Source: Bacteroidia bacterium (GTDB lineage: Bacteria > Bacteroidota > Bacteroidia > Bacteroidales > Prolixibacteraceae). From it: 64,000 bases of DNA. Under the pieces are notes generated by a model, which ran no database searches, was not told the origin of the DNA, and worked only from the letters and a program-made list of their open reading frames with translations. The stretch spans positions 1-64,000 of the forward strand of contig JAPLDT010000042.1 of NCBI GenBank assembly GCA_026391315.1, written 5' to 3'. Below, in pieces: positions 26,155 through 34,099 of the stretch (positions are counted from its first letter, which is position 1; the number at the start of each line of letters is the position of its first letter). Both the position numbers and the translations under genes were made by a program.

Positions 26155-26251
26155 TTCAACCTTCTATTTATATTGTATCAAGATGTTAGCAATGAAATTG
26201 ATCTACAACTGATAATCCAAAATTAGGCAATAAAATAACCCCATTTTCAAC

Positions 26252-26289
26252 TTTAACTTCACCTTAACACTTTTTAAATCAACCTTAAC
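26252..26289. promoter_or_regulatory. Four phased TTTAAC-type direct repeats, candidate operator of the OmpR-family regulator
   Basis: TTTAAC (26252), CTTAAC (26263), TTTAAA (26273) and CTTAAC (26284) recur at 11, 10 and 11 bp, one helical turn apart. Tandem repeats with this spacing are typical for OmpR/PhoB-type dimers. They lie 98 bp upstream of the kinase start and 71 bp before the divergent secreted-protein start. Confidence 0.55.
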
Positions 26290-26359
26290 CCTCTTCGGGA
26301 ATAAAAACCACTAACATTGAATCGTCAAAAATTTAATTTTTTACTTAAAAAGGGCTAAC

Positions 26360-27007
26360 ATGAAAATCGTATTTTTTTTAGGATTATTCCTGACAGCAAC
26401 GCTCTTTTCCTACGGTCAGACAGCCAAGAGCACCACGGCCAGCAAGAGTGACCAGAAGAAGGAGCAACATGTAAAGGTTATGGTCAGCCAGAATGGCAAG
26501 GTGACAAAGATCGATACCACCTTCAATTTTGCTGATGATAAATTGATCCAGCTAAAAGTGGATTCCCTCCTTAAAAAGCTGGAAGTTGTAAATGGTAAGG
26601 CCGGAGAATCCAATGTAATCATCATGCGAGGCATGGGTTCGAGCGGCGGTAACCGTACATACAGTGTAATGTACAACAATTCCGATTCCAATGGAGTTAA
26701 GAGCGAGAAAAAGATTGTCATGATTGGCAAGGGCGGAGGCACCTATACCTTTGACTCAGATGGCGACATGATGTTACCCCCGCCACCCCCGCCACCTCCA
26801 CCCCCTTTTCACGTAAATGGCTTCAGAATGACCAGGAGTGATCCTTTCGCCATGGATCCAAACAACAAGGATATCATTTCCTACGACAAGAAGGATATCG
26901 GCAAAGGTCTGGAAAAGATCACGATTGTTCGTAAGAAGCGTACTCCTACAGCTGATGAAAAGAAGGTTGAGATGAAAGTTGAGGTCACCGAAGACGATAA
27001 AAAATAG
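26360..27007 (+). CDS. Secreted protein with polyproline tract, divergent from the kinase
   Basis: A 215-residue exported protein: signal peptide about 1-20 (ending SYGQ), a Ser/Thr/Lys-rich segment, a glycine-rich part (MGSSGGNRTYSV, KGGGTYTFDSDGD), ten consecutive prolines at 140-149, and a strongly charged C-terminus (KKRTPTADEKKVEMKVEVTE). I do not recognise a family. The segment VKVMVSQNGKVTKIDTTFNF may be a small beta domain. It is the gene nearest to the phased repeats and ends in a good intrinsic terminator, so it is probably a single-gene unit controlled by the neighbouring two-component system. Confidence 0.75.
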   Translation: MKIVFFLGLFLTATLFSYGQTAKSTTASKSDQKKEQHVKVMVSQNGKVTKIDTTFNFADDKLIQLKVDSLLKKLEVVNGKAGESNVIIMRGMGSSGGNRTYSVMYNNSDSNGVKSEKKIVMIGKGGGTYTFDSDGDMMLPPPPPPPPPPFHVNGFRMTRSDPFAMDPNNKDIISYDKKDIGKGLEKITIVRKKRTPTADEKKVEMKVEVTEDDKK

Positions 27008-27047
27008 CGTTCAAACAAGTTGGGATCTGGTTGGCAGATCATGGAAG

Positions 27048-27077
27048 GAAGATGCTTTAAACGGCATCTTCTTTTTT
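27048..27077 (+). terminator. Rho-independent terminator of the polyproline protein gene
   Basis: GAAGATGC at 27048-27055 pairs with GCATCTTC at 27064-27071 around an 8-nt loop, followed directly by TTTTTT. It begins 41 bp after the stop codon. Confidence 0.82.
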
Positions 27078-27079
27078 GT

Positions 27080-27104
27080 AATTACAAATCCGCGCCAGCG
27101 CAGG
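27080..27104. repeat. AATTACAAATCCG..CAGCG repeat, copy 1
   Basis: aattacaaatccgcgccagcg is similar to aattacgaatccgatacagcg at 27558-27581. Both are intergenic and same-strand. Such sequences are scattered in some Bacteroidota genomes (from memory). Confidence 0.45.
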
Positions 27105-27130
27105 CAATAACCGGCAGGGTCATTATTTGA

Positions 27131-27160
27131 ACAACCTTATTTTTGAAGGCAACCTTAGTA
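27131..27160 (-). repeat. Dispersed TAAGGTT repeat, copy 2
   Basis: Read on the reverse strand this gives ctaaggttgcc, then aaaaataaggtt, matching copies at 248-276 and 27470-27500. Confidence 0.5.
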
Positions 27161-27300
27161 GAAAACGAAATAACCAGCTGACCTTAACCTTATTATCTTA
27201 TTCTTTATGCCCTAGCTTCAGCATCCGGTGGCTAATCCAAAATGCACCACTTAATAAGGTTAATTCAATCAACTATTAGTCTGTTTAAAATTTATTTTTT

Positions 27301-27445
27301 TGCCCGTAGGGCATTAATATCAATAGAAAAAAATAACGAAGAAATCTATTGTCCGTTAGGACATTAACAGATAATAGATTAATTCCCTACGGGAAATCTG
27401 GTTTAATGATGTACTCTTTCTATTGACATTTATCTCCTACGGAGA
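27301..27445. repeat. Cluster of four 13-14-bp hairpins with CCGTAGG core and compensatory changes
   Basis: TGCCCGTAGGGCA (27301), TGTCCGTTAGGACA (27350), TTCCCTACGGGAA (27383) and TCTCCTACGGAGA (27433) keep the core and the pairing while the outer bases change together. Copies 1 and 2 are forward, 3 and 4 reversed. Copies 1 and 4 share a tail close to TAATRTCAATAGAAA; copies 2 and 3 share a variant with ATAATAGATT. This looks like a REP-like element family in two inverted pairs. Confidence 0.75.
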
Positions 27446-27469
27446 AGATTTGAACAGTCTCTTACTTTC

Positions 27470-27500
27470 TATTAAGGTTAAAGACAAGAAAAATAAGGTT
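27470..27500 (+). repeat. Dispersed TAAGGTT repeat, copy 3
   Basis: tattaaggtt, a short spacer, then aaaaataaggtt, matching copy 1 in orientation and spacing to within a few bases. Confidence 0.5.
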
Positions 27501-27557
27501 TTAAAATCCAAACATTCCAATTTTTGAGGAAGTTAATAATTTCTTCCGAACACCCCT

Positions 27558-27581
27558 AATTACGAATCCGATACAGCGGAG
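27558..27581. repeat. AATTACRAATCCG..CAGCG repeat, copy 2
   Basis: Second copy of the element at 27080-27104, just upstream of the CAP-domain gene. Confidence 0.45.
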
Positions 27582-27626
27582 AACTCTACGCCAGCGAGGT
27601 ACCTCACAATGGATCAGTAAATAGAT

Positions 27627-27634
27627 TACATTTG
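27627..27634 (+). promoter_or_regulatory. Candidate -7 promoter element for the CAP-domain gene
   Basis: TACATTTG fits TAnnTTTG exactly, 27 bp before the ATG at 27662. It overlaps the more upstream possible starts (27632, 27635) and so supports 27662. No good -33 element was found. Confidence 0.4.
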
Positions 27635-27661
27635 ATGGGTGTAAGATATAATTGTGATAAG

Positions 27662-28189
27662 ATGAGAAATATATTTCTAATCCTTAGCTTGTTGATTGTT
27701 CATTACTCCTTTGGGCAAACAGGGAATGGAACAGGAAGCAAAATGAGCAGACAGGATGCCCAGGAATTTCTTGCCCATCACAACCAGGTAAGGGCAGAAG
27801 TTGGCGCTCCGGGTTTGGTTTGGAGTAAAGAGTTGGCAGCATATTCTCAGGAGTGGGCCGACCATCTGGCCCAAAATGGCTGCAAAATGGAACATCATAA
27901 AAAACCAAGCCTCAAGGGAGAACCTGTCGGGGAGAATCTTTTCTGGGGAAGTTCATCCACCTATTATCATCCAATTGACGCTTCAATTTCATGGTACAGT
28001 GAGAAGAAGATTTACAGATATGGAAAATTTGGGAAAGGGAACTGGCATGAAATCGGACATTATACCCAAATGATTTGGAAAAATACCAAAGAAGTTGGGG
28101 TTGGTGTTTCAGTCTGCAGGGATGGTGGGATTATTGTCGTGGCCAACTACTATCCTGCGGGGAATTATATTGATCAATTTCCTTATTAA
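27662..28189 (+). CDS. Secreted CAP/SCP-domain protein
   Basis: The 175-residue product starts at 27662, where a signal peptide begins (MRNIFLILSLLIVHYSFGQ). The CAP domain spans about 30-172. Seen motifs are HNQVRAEVGAPGLVW, GENLFWGS, the CAP1 block GHYTQMIWKNTKEVG and the CAP2 block VANYYPAGNY. Conserved His and Glu of the CAP cavity are present. Bacterial CAP proteins are extracellular and mostly of unknown function; plant-pathogenesis-related and sperm-coating proteins share the fold. It is preceded by a repeat-rich spacer and followed by a TlpA-like lipoprotein, without clear operon linkage. Confidence 0.88.
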   Translation: MRNIFLILSLLIVHYSFGQTGNGTGSKMSRQDAQEFLAHHNQVRAEVGAPGLVWSKELAAYSQEWADHLAQNGCKMEHHKKPSLKGEPVGENLFWGSSSTYYHPIDASISWYSEKKIYRYGKFGKGNWHEIGHYTQMIWKNTKEVGVGVSVCRDGGIIVVANYYPAGNYIDQFPY

Positions 28190-28264
28190 CAGACACTTTC
28201 ATGAAATTGATGTCGGATCCAAAATGGGAAAGAATTAATTTGGAGTTACCATTAATACAAAAAA

Positions 28265-29641
28265 ATGAACAGACTAACTTTAATCCTCCTAATTACTGTT
28301 TTGATTGTTTCTTGTAAACAGGAAAAATCAACAAACCATATAATTCTTTCGGGTAAAATTGAAAAACCAAGCACCGATTCGTTAAGCATTAAAGACAATG
28401 TTCAAAAAGTGCTACATGTCATGAAACTAAACGATGATTTTACTTTTAACGACACTTTAGAAATCACAGAAGGCTATTACTCTTTGAATAGTGGCACAGA
28501 GAGTACTCAACTTTATTTGAAACCTGGTTTTGATATTCACCTGACATTTAATACAGATAAATTTGATGAATCCATTGCTTATGCAGGCAAGGGTGCCCCT
28601 GAAAATAACTATTTAGCAAAGAAATTCCTTCTGGTTGAGAGTTTGGGAAAATTTAAAGACTACCAATATTATGGACAACTTGAAGAAAATGACTATTTAA
28701 AATTGACAGATTCACTTTACAATTTAAATATGACTCTTTTCAATGAGAATAGCCAGCGCTTTGATAAAGAATTCATTTATTTAGAAATAAGCACACTTAA
28801 GTATCAGAAACTTCGCGAACAGGCTCTATATGAGACTACCAGACGTATGATTACGGGCATAAACGATTTTAAAGTTTCATCAGATTATTATCCTCGCTTA
28901 TTCAAAGAAATAGATCTATCCAATGAAAAGCTACTAAAAATTTCAGATTATATCTATTTTGTTGATTCATATATCTGGCAAATCACAAACAATCAACTAA
29001 ACGGTAATGATTCAATTGATTTTCAATTGTCTTATCTCGAAACCATTGAAAAGGGAATAGCCAATAAAAAACTAAGGCAAGAATTATCGTATATAGTTGG
29101 AAAATACAGACTCGACCGCTCAAAAAAGTTGGACAAAGTATTTGAGAAGATAAAGGCTAATATTGAGAACATTGACTATATCAATGAAATTGAGCCAAAA
29201 TATCAAACATTAAAAAAAATAGAGAAGGGTGCTTTATCTCCATCGTTTCAGCTGCATGATATAAATGAAAAAAAAATTGCATTGGAAGATTTAAAAGGGC
29301 AGATTGTTTATATCGATATTTGGTCTACAACCTGTCTGCCATGTATGGCGGAAATTCCTCATTTAAAAAAACTAGAGGAGAGCTTCATAGGCAAGAATAT
29401 TAAGTTTGTAAGTATAAATGTAATTGACTCAAAAGAACATTGGCAGGAAACGGTAAAAGAAAAGGAAATGGGAGGGATTCAATTATTCGCACCGGACACT
29501 AAAGTTCCATTTTTTAAAGATTACTTAGTTCGAGGCATACCTCGATTCATCTTAATAGATAAAAATGGAAGGATAATTGATTCAAGTGCCAAACGACCTT
29601 CTGACCCCAAATTGAAAGAACAAATAGACAAACTAATATAA
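28265..29641 (+). CDS. TlpA-like thiol-disulfide oxidoreductase lipoprotein
   Basis: The 458-residue protein has a lipoprotein signal (LLITVLIVSC, Cys17). Residues about 20-110 form a beta-rich N-terminal domain (similar to DUF4369-type). Residues about 115-315 are mostly helical. A thioredoxin fold covers about 318-458 with the active-site motif Cys357-Leu-Pro-Cys360 in WSTTCLPCMAEIP and the cis-Pro region VRGIPRFILID. Such proteins reduce or isomerise disulfides in the periplasm, often for cytochrome c or lipoprotein maturation. The gene is more AT-rich than its neighbours, as are the next genes, which may reflect a different origin. Confidence 0.87.
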   Translation: MNRLTLILLITVLIVSCKQEKSTNHIILSGKIEKPSTDSLSIKDNVQKVLHVMKLNDDFTFNDTLEITEGYYSLNSGTESTQLYLKPGFDIHLTFNTDKFDESIAYAGKGAPENNYLAKKFLLVESLGKFKDYQYYGQLEENDYLKLTDSLYNLNMTLFNENSQRFDKEFIYLEISTLKYQKLREQALYETTRRMITGINDFKVSSDYYPRLFKEIDLSNEKLLKISDYIYFVDSYIWQITNNQLNGNDSIDFQLSYLETIEKGIANKKLRQELSYIVGKYRLDRSKKLDKVFEKIKANIENIDYINEIEPKYQTLKKIEKGALSPSFQLHDINEKKIALEDLKGQIVYIDIWSTTCLPCMAEIPHLKKLEESFIGKNIKFVSINVIDSKEHWQETVKEKEMGGIQLFAPDTKVPFFKDYLVRGIPRFILIDKNGRIIDSSAKRPSDPKLKEQIDKLI

Positions 29642-29795
29642 GTACTAATGGTAACAAAAACTAAATGTTAATAGCGGTTAGCGTGGCAAGCGAGCAACGG
29701 TTTTCCGCAAAAACTTTAGTGGTGCGTGGACAGGACACTGCCGCAAATCCTCTAATGCATATAGTTCAGACCGGTAACCTTACTTTGGTAAAGAG

Positions 29796-29824
29796 TTGGT
29801 ATTGTGATTAATTTGGTATCTTTG
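29796..29824 (+). promoter_or_regulatory. Candidate promoter of the nucleotidyltransferase gene
   Basis: TTG (29796) and TATCTTTG (29817-29824) fit the Bacteroidota -33/-7 pattern with 18 bp between. The ATG at 29828 follows only three bases later, so transcription from here would be leaderless or would miss the start. It may therefore be chance. Confidence 0.3.
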
Positions 29825-29827
29825 GAT

Positions 29828-30163
29828 ATGATTATCAAAGACGAAATACTAAAGCAGAAGAGTAGTTTTACCTTGTTGTGCAAGAAACACAATGTGAGGT
29901 ATTTGTATGCTTTTGGTTCTGCAACCACGGATCATTTTGATAAGCTTTCGAGTGATATTGACCTACTTGTTGAGATTGATGATCCTGACCCGATTGAAAG
30001 AGGTGAAAAGCTGCTTTCGCTTTGGGATACTTTCGAGCAATTCTTTCAAAGACGTGTTGACTTGCTCACCGAATCATCCATACGGAATCCTTATTTAAGA
30101 AAGAGTATTGATTCAACCAAAATCCTGATATATGACGGAAAAGGGTCAGAAATATTTGTCTGA
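29828..30163 (+). CDS. MNT-type nucleotidyltransferase (MntA-like), without HEPN partner
   Basis: A 111-residue protein of the minimal nucleotidyltransferase family. It has Gly30-Ser31 in YAFGSATTDH and the metal-binding Asp43/Asp45 in SSDIDLLVEID, i.e. the GSx(n)DxD pattern. MntA-like proteins usually AMPylate a HEPN toxin encoded next to them and so neutralise it. Here no HEPN gene is adjacent; the next gene is convergent and unrelated. It may be an orphan antitoxin, a remnant, or act elsewhere. ATG at 29828 is preferred over the GTG at 29804. The gene ends inside a long palindrome. Confidence 0.85.
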   Translation: MIIKDEILKQKSSFTLLCKKHNVRYLYAFGSATTDHFDKLSSDIDLLVEIDDPDPIERGEKLLSLWDTFEQFFQRRVDLLTESSIRNPYLRKSIDSTKILIYDGKGSEIFV

Positions 30164-30204
30164 TATACTTCATTCAATTGACCTAATTGAATGAAGTATA
30201 TCAG
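30160..30204. terminator. Bidirectional terminator palindrome spanning both stop codons
   Basis: A perfect 20-bp stem (30160-30179 with 30185-30204) around a 5-nt loop. The TGA of the rightward nucleotidyltransferase (30161-30163) and the TGA of the leftward TIGR02757-like gene (30201-30203) lie at equivalent positions in the two arms. Confidence 0.8.
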
Positions 30205-30971
30205 AACTTCTCAAAAATCCCCAATCCAAATAACGCAAAATCATACTTAACAGGATCCATCCTGTCCATTTGCCGCAAGTTAAAATCCAGCTCTGCCAGG
30301 GCTTTCGCATCATTTTGCGTTCTTGTCAACAGTCCAAGTTTGCGGGCAACATTTCCCGAGTGAAGGTCAAGCGGACAGGAGAGCTGGCTGGGTGAGATGG
30401 ATTTCCATAGACCAAAATCGACACCGCACCCATCGTTTCGGACCATCCACCTCAGGAACATATTGATTCTTTTTGCCGCTGAGCCATTCGCCGGATCCGA
30501 CACATGTTTGGTGGTCCTTTCCGGGTAGGGCAAGGAGAAAAACAGCTCTTTAAACTTGCTAATTGCCGACTGCGTGGAGGTTTCAGTGACTGATCCGGCA
30601 AAAACAGCCTCAAGTCCTCCTTTGTTGAGGTAGATGTTTTTCAGCGACTTGATGAAATAGACCAGGTCGGTGTGGTTAAAAGTGCGGTGGACAAAGCCGG
30701 CGAGTTGCTCAAGATCGGAGGCCTGATGGTTCATCACAAAATCATAGGGCGAGTTTCCCATCAAATCCATAAGCTTGTGGCCGTTCCGCACGATCATCTT
30801 TCTGTTTCCCCAGGCGATGGAAGCGGCGAGAAAACCGGAAATTTCGACGTCCTCTTTCCGATCATAGCGGTGCGGGATGGCAATGGGATCAGATTCAATA
30901 AACCCGGGATGGTTGTATTGGGCAACTTTCTCTTCAAGGAACTCTTTAATATCAGGGATCAAATTTTCCAA
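30201..30971 (-). CDS. TIGR02757/DUF2400 family protein
   Basis: A 256-residue cytoplasmic protein recognised by LEEKVAQYNHPGFIESDPIAIPH and onward, and by the NPxDP-like region MFLRWMVRNDGCGVDFGLW followed by PLDLHSGNVARKLGLLTR, typical of this conserved Bacteroidota/Proteobacteria family. The fold is related to HhH-GPD DNA glycosylases (from memory), but no activity is established. It begins at a TTG; no in-frame ATG lies between it and the upstream in-frame stop. It is a single gene closed by the bidirectional palindrome. Confidence 0.85.
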   Translation of the reverse strand: MENLIPDIKEFLEEKVAQYNHPGFIESDPIAIPHRYDRKEDVEISGFLAASIAWGNRKMIVRNGHKLMDLMGNSPYDFVMNHQASDLEQLAGFVHRTFNHTDLVYFIKSLKNIYLNKGGLEAVFAGSVTETSTQSAISKFKELFFSLPYPERTTKHVSDPANGSAAKRINMFLRWMVRNDGCGVDFGLWKSISPSQLSCPLDLHSGNVARKLGLLTRTQNDAKALAELDFNLRQMDRMDPVKYDFALFGLGIFEKF

Positions 30972-31033
30972 ACTAATCCAATTTATCGGCTAAAGATAGT
31001 GAACAAATAGTTGTCACTGAATATGCTTCTCTC

Positions 31034-31099
31034 AGCCAAAGGCTAATCGCCAATGGCTAAAAGCTATTAGCGATTGGCTGTTGGCTTTTAGCTATTTGA
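31034..31099. repeat. AGCCAATNGCTAA-type imperfect inverted repeat
   Basis: The motif agccaatcgctaa and its relatives (ggctaatcgcc, ggctaaaagc, ttagcgattggct, ttggcttttagc) occur four times in alternating orientation between two divergent genes. It can fold into an imperfect hairpin. Similar sequences are widespread in Bacteroidota intergenic DNA (from memory). Confidence 0.6.
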
Positions 31100-31233
31100 T
31101 GAGTAATCTCATCTATTTCCTGATGTTTATTGTGCAATTTTGAACTACTAAGCTTTCAACAATGTGAAGGAAATACTGTTTGAAGGCCATATGTAGCTGC
31201 TTTCCAAAATCGAAAATTTCACCACAGTCCCTC

Positions 31234-32289
31234 ATGAACAACCAAATCAAAAACCCCGAGCTCTCCTCCCGTTTCAAGGCCTTGTGGAGGTTGATCGGCA
31301 ACTCACCCTTGCTGGTTATCCGCTTGAAATACAGAGGTGAGCAGCGGGTCATCTATGCCAAAGTAGAGCAGTACAACATCACCGGAAGCATCAAGGACAG
31401 GATGGCGCTTTATACCTTGCAAAAATCCTACGAGACGGGATTGATCAAGCCGGGAGATACCATAGTTGAAGCTACCAGTGGCAACACCGGGATCTCTTTT
31501 GCCGCCATTGGCAGGACCTTCGGTCACAAAGTGAAAATAGTTATGCCCGACTGGTTGAGCAAAGAGAGAATAGACATCATCCATAGCCTTGGGGCAGAAA
31601 TTATACCGGTTTCCCGCGAACAGGGCGGTTTTTTGGGAAGTATTCGCATATCTGAGGAGATTGCGGCTTCTCAGCCAAACATCTTCCTTCCCAGGCAATT
31701 TGCCAACCCATTCAATGCTGAAGCCCACGAGAAATCTACGGGTACCGAACTCTGGTGCCAGTTTCAGTCAAACGGAATAACCCCTGACGCTTTTGTTGCT
31801 GGTGTTGGCACAGGTGGAACGGTAATGGGTGTGGGCAAATATTTGAGGTCCCAAAATCCGAATATAAAAATCCATCCGCTGGAACCTTCCAACTCTCCAA
31901 CTTTATCAACGGGTTACAAGGTGAGTCAGCATAGAATTCAGGGTATTTCCGACGAGTTTATTCCAGCCCTGCTGGATTTAAGTCAGCTGGATGAAGTCGT
32001 GGCCGTCGATGATGGCGATTCGATTATCATGGCGCAAAAACTGGCGTCAGAAATCGGTCTGGCTGTCGGGATTTCATCGGGGGCCAACTTCCTTGGCGCT
32101 TTGCAACTTCAGAATAAGATGGGGAAAGATGCCGTTGTGGCTACTGTTTTTTCCGACAGCAACAAGAAATACCTCAGTACAGATCTCTTACGCTCAGAAC
32201 CGGTAAAGGATGGTTTCCTCTCAACGGATGTTGAACTGATTGATTACACTGTCTTTAACAGGGTTTGCAATGTTTGTTTGGAGGTGTAA
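31234..32289 (+). CDS. PLP-dependent cysteine synthase / cystathionine beta-synthase family enzyme
   Basis: A 351-residue fold-type II PLP enzyme. Lys54 in [10 protein letters not shown] binds [13 protein letters not shown] (about 83-92) binds the substrate carboxylate, and [10 protein letters not shown] binds the phosphate. The C-terminus extends past the catalytic domain with a short tail containing CNVCLEV (CxxC). Likely reaction: O-acetylserine (or serine) plus sulfide to cysteine, or a cystathionine-forming reaction. ATG at 31234 is preferred over the TTG at 31180 because it leaves a normal N-terminus. It converges with the GH43 gene; only 15 bp separate the stops and no terminator lies between. 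Confidence 0.88.
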   Translation: MNNQIKNPELSSRFKALWRLIGNSPLLVIRLKYRGEQRVIYAKVEQYNITGSIKDRMALYTLQKSYETGLIKPGDTIVEATSGNTGISFAAIGRTFGHKVKIVMPDWLSKERIDIIHSLGAEIIPVSREQGGFLGSIRISEEIAASQPNIFLPRQFANPFNAEAHEKSTGTELWCQFQSNGITPDAFVAGVGTGGTVMGVGKYLRSQNPNIKIHPLEPSNSPTLSTGYKVSQHRIQGISDEFIPALLDLSQLDEVVAVDDGDSIIMAQKLASEIGLAVGISSGANFLGALQLQNKMGKDAVVATVFSDSNKKYLSTDLLRSEPVKDGFLSTDVELIDYTVFNRVCNVCLEV

Positions 32290-32304
32290 CACTGTATGGT
32301 TATT

Positions 32305-34059
32305 CTATTCTGATTTAATAATCCCGCTTCGTTCACCGATCCCGTTCTCATTGATGGCCTCAATGGCAAAATAGTAAGGCTTTTCGTTGTCCATGGTTTT
32401 AAGCCAATATTCGTTGGCGCCATACACCATGATGCAGTTGTAAAGCTTATCAGGATCGGTGCCCATGTAAACATTGTAGGCATAGGCATTGTCGTTGGCG
32501 TGCCACTTTAGCCAGGCGCTGCGCTTGTCTTTTGGGGTTCTCAAAACCACAAGATTTTTGACTTTCCCGGGTTTTTCTCCATGGCCATTCCCAAATACCC
32601 TGAATCCGCTGATGGCAAATTTCCCGGTAGGGACGTGGATGTTGACCAGTTTCACGAAGCGAACTTCGACCGGGCTGCCCAATTCAATGTAGTCGTGCGG
32701 AACATCTTTCTGATTGTCGCTTTTGTCGGCCAGAACCACCCATTTTTTTCCCTCTTTGGAGCCCAGGATCTTGTACTGGTGAAACAATCCGGGTACTTTA
32801 CCCAAAATATCGGCGTCCTGATCGGCGTAGTTGATCTGAATGGCCTGGACTGTTGAAACTGCTCCCAGATCGGTCTGGATCCATTCATCTTTGTTGCCTG
32901 ATGCCGCGCTCCAATAGGTTTTGATATTTTCGTCGACTGCGTTGTTAGGGCCGTAGGCGCCAAAAGTGGAGGAAACAGTCTCCGGTTTCATGTAGTTCAA
33001 AAGCATCCAGCCTGAAAACCGGCCCTGCAGATGATTTTCATTTTTATCCGGAAGCAGGGTTGGATAGTCGCCGAAAGCCTGGTTGCAATAGATGACCCCG
33101 TCTTTGTCGAATCCGGCCGGCCAGATGCCGATGCGGCGCTCAAAATTGTTTTTTACAGAGATAGCAATGGTGGAGACATGCCAGTAGTTATCCCATCGGT
33201 CCTGAAACGTAGATCCATGTCCGGCCCCGTTGGCAAATCCTCCCGGTTTGTAACTAAAGGGCATCGATTGCGGTGTAAAAGGCCCCAGGGGAGAGTCGCC
33301 TACCACCACGCCGTCGGCGTAACCGCTAAATTCTGTGCCGGGAGCGCCGTATTGCAGGTAATATTTCCCTTGGTGTTTGGTCATCCACGAACCCTCAATA
33401 AACGGATCCAGGAAAGTATCGTCCAAATGTTCGCCGAAGCGCTGCCAACCATACCTCCATGGCTCGAGGAGATACATCTCTTTGCGCGTTCCAACGGGCT
33501 GCATGGTTTTCCTGTTGAGCTCGATGCCATAAAGCGGATAGCGGTTGCTGCTTCCATTGTACATGTAAAACTTCCCATCATCATCGGTGAAGAATGCCGG
33601 ATCCCAACCTCCGATTTCGAGGGAATCGACCAGCGGTTTCCATCTGTTGCTTTTGGGATCGGTGCTCATCCACAAGGTGAAGTTTTTTTCGTAGGTAGAG
33701 CCGAAAACCAGCATGGTATCACTAATAATACCAACCGCAGGAGCGCATAGTTCATCATATCCGGCATTCCACGGACGTAAAAATTTTTTGGAGTTGAAAT
33801 TCCAGTCCAACAGGTCGCTGCTCCACCAGTATCCCGACTGGTTGGTGGAAAAAAGATAGTATTCATCCTTGTAACGAACGATGACAGGATCGGCTGTTGC
33901 CCTGTGACGCCCTTCCTCACTGAAATTTGGGATGGGGGTAAAGCCGTAATCGATGTTGACAGGATTGCAATAGGTTTTCTGTTGAGCATGGGACTCCCAT
34001 ATACCTCCGGGTATCGAAAGCAAAATTAATAGTGCGTACAGCATGTGCAGTATTTTCAT
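32305..34059 (-). CDS. Secreted GH43-like glycoside hydrolase with F5/8 type C and FN3-like domains
   Basis: A 584-residue exported enzyme. Signal peptide about 1-25. The five-bladed GH43 domain covers about 28-345: Asp57 in TADPVIVRY is the likely base, GGWDPAFFTDDDG holds the pKa modulator, and the Glu in FIEGSWM the acid. Residues about 355-490 are a discoidin-type (F5/8 C, CBM32-like) module (NNAVDENIKTYWSAASGN), and about 500-584 an FN3-like domain. GH43 enzymes usually cleave arabinose, xylose or galactose linkages. It is the last gene of the PUL strand but is 150 bp from GH3, so it may be under the same or a separate promoter. Confidence 0.87.
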   Translation of the reverse strand: MKILHMLYALLILLSIPGGIWESHAQQKTYCNPVNIDYGFTPIPNFSEEGRHRATADPVIVRYKDEYYLFSTNQSGYWWSSDLLDWNFNSKKFLRPWNAGYDELCAPAVGIISDTMLVFGSTYEKNFTLWMSTDPKSNRWKPLVDSLEIGGWDPAFFTDDDGKFYMYNGSSNRYPLYGIELNRKTMQPVGTRKEMYLLEPWRYGWQRFGEHLDDTFLDPFIEGSWMTKHQGKYYLQYGAPGTEFSGYADGVVVGDSPLGPFTPQSMPFSYKPGGFANGAGHGSTFQDRWDNYWHVSTIAISVKNNFERRIGIWPAGFDKDGVIYCNQAFGDYPTLLPDKNENHLQGRFSGWMLLNYMKPETVSSTFGAYGPNNAVDENIKTYWSAASGNKDEWIQTDLGAVSTVQAIQINYADQDADILGKVPGLFHQYKILGSKEGKKWVVLADKSDNQKDVPHDYIELGSPVEVRFVKLVNIHVPTGKFAISGFRVFGNGHGEKPGKVKNLVVLRTPKDKRSAWLKWHANDNAYAYNVYMGTDPDKLYNCIMVYGANEYWLKTMDNEKPYYFAIEAINENGIGERSGIIKSE

Positions 34060-34099
34060 TAAGGAATAATTTTGAATCCTCTATATAAGTCTTTTCCTG

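Larger units (their letters stand above)
27008..27661. other. Repeat-dense intergenic region
   Basis: 654 bp without a supported gene. Contents in order: an intrinsic terminator (27048-27077), a CAGCG-type repeat (27080-27104), a reverse TAAGGTT repeat (27131-27160), four short hairpins with CCGTAGG cores (27301-27445), a forward TAAGGTT repeat (27470-27500), a second CAGCG-type repeat (27558-27581) and a -7 promoter element for the CAP gene. Confidence 0.7.

Noticed and set aside
25567-26226. 219-codon forward frame opposite the histidine kinase
   Set aside because: Antisense; includes a run of glycine/arginine from the polyproline codons, not a protein domain.
27301-27445. Possible CRISPR array
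   Set aside because: Hairpins vary, are inverted relative to each other and lack unique spacers of constant length; no cas genes.
29642-29827. Possible integron attC-like sequence (gttaatagcggttagcgtgg)
   Set aside because: No matching complementary core and no integrase; similarity too slight.
33031-33750. 239-codon forward frame inside the GH43 gene
   Set aside because: Antisense to the GH43 catalytic domain, no motif or start context.
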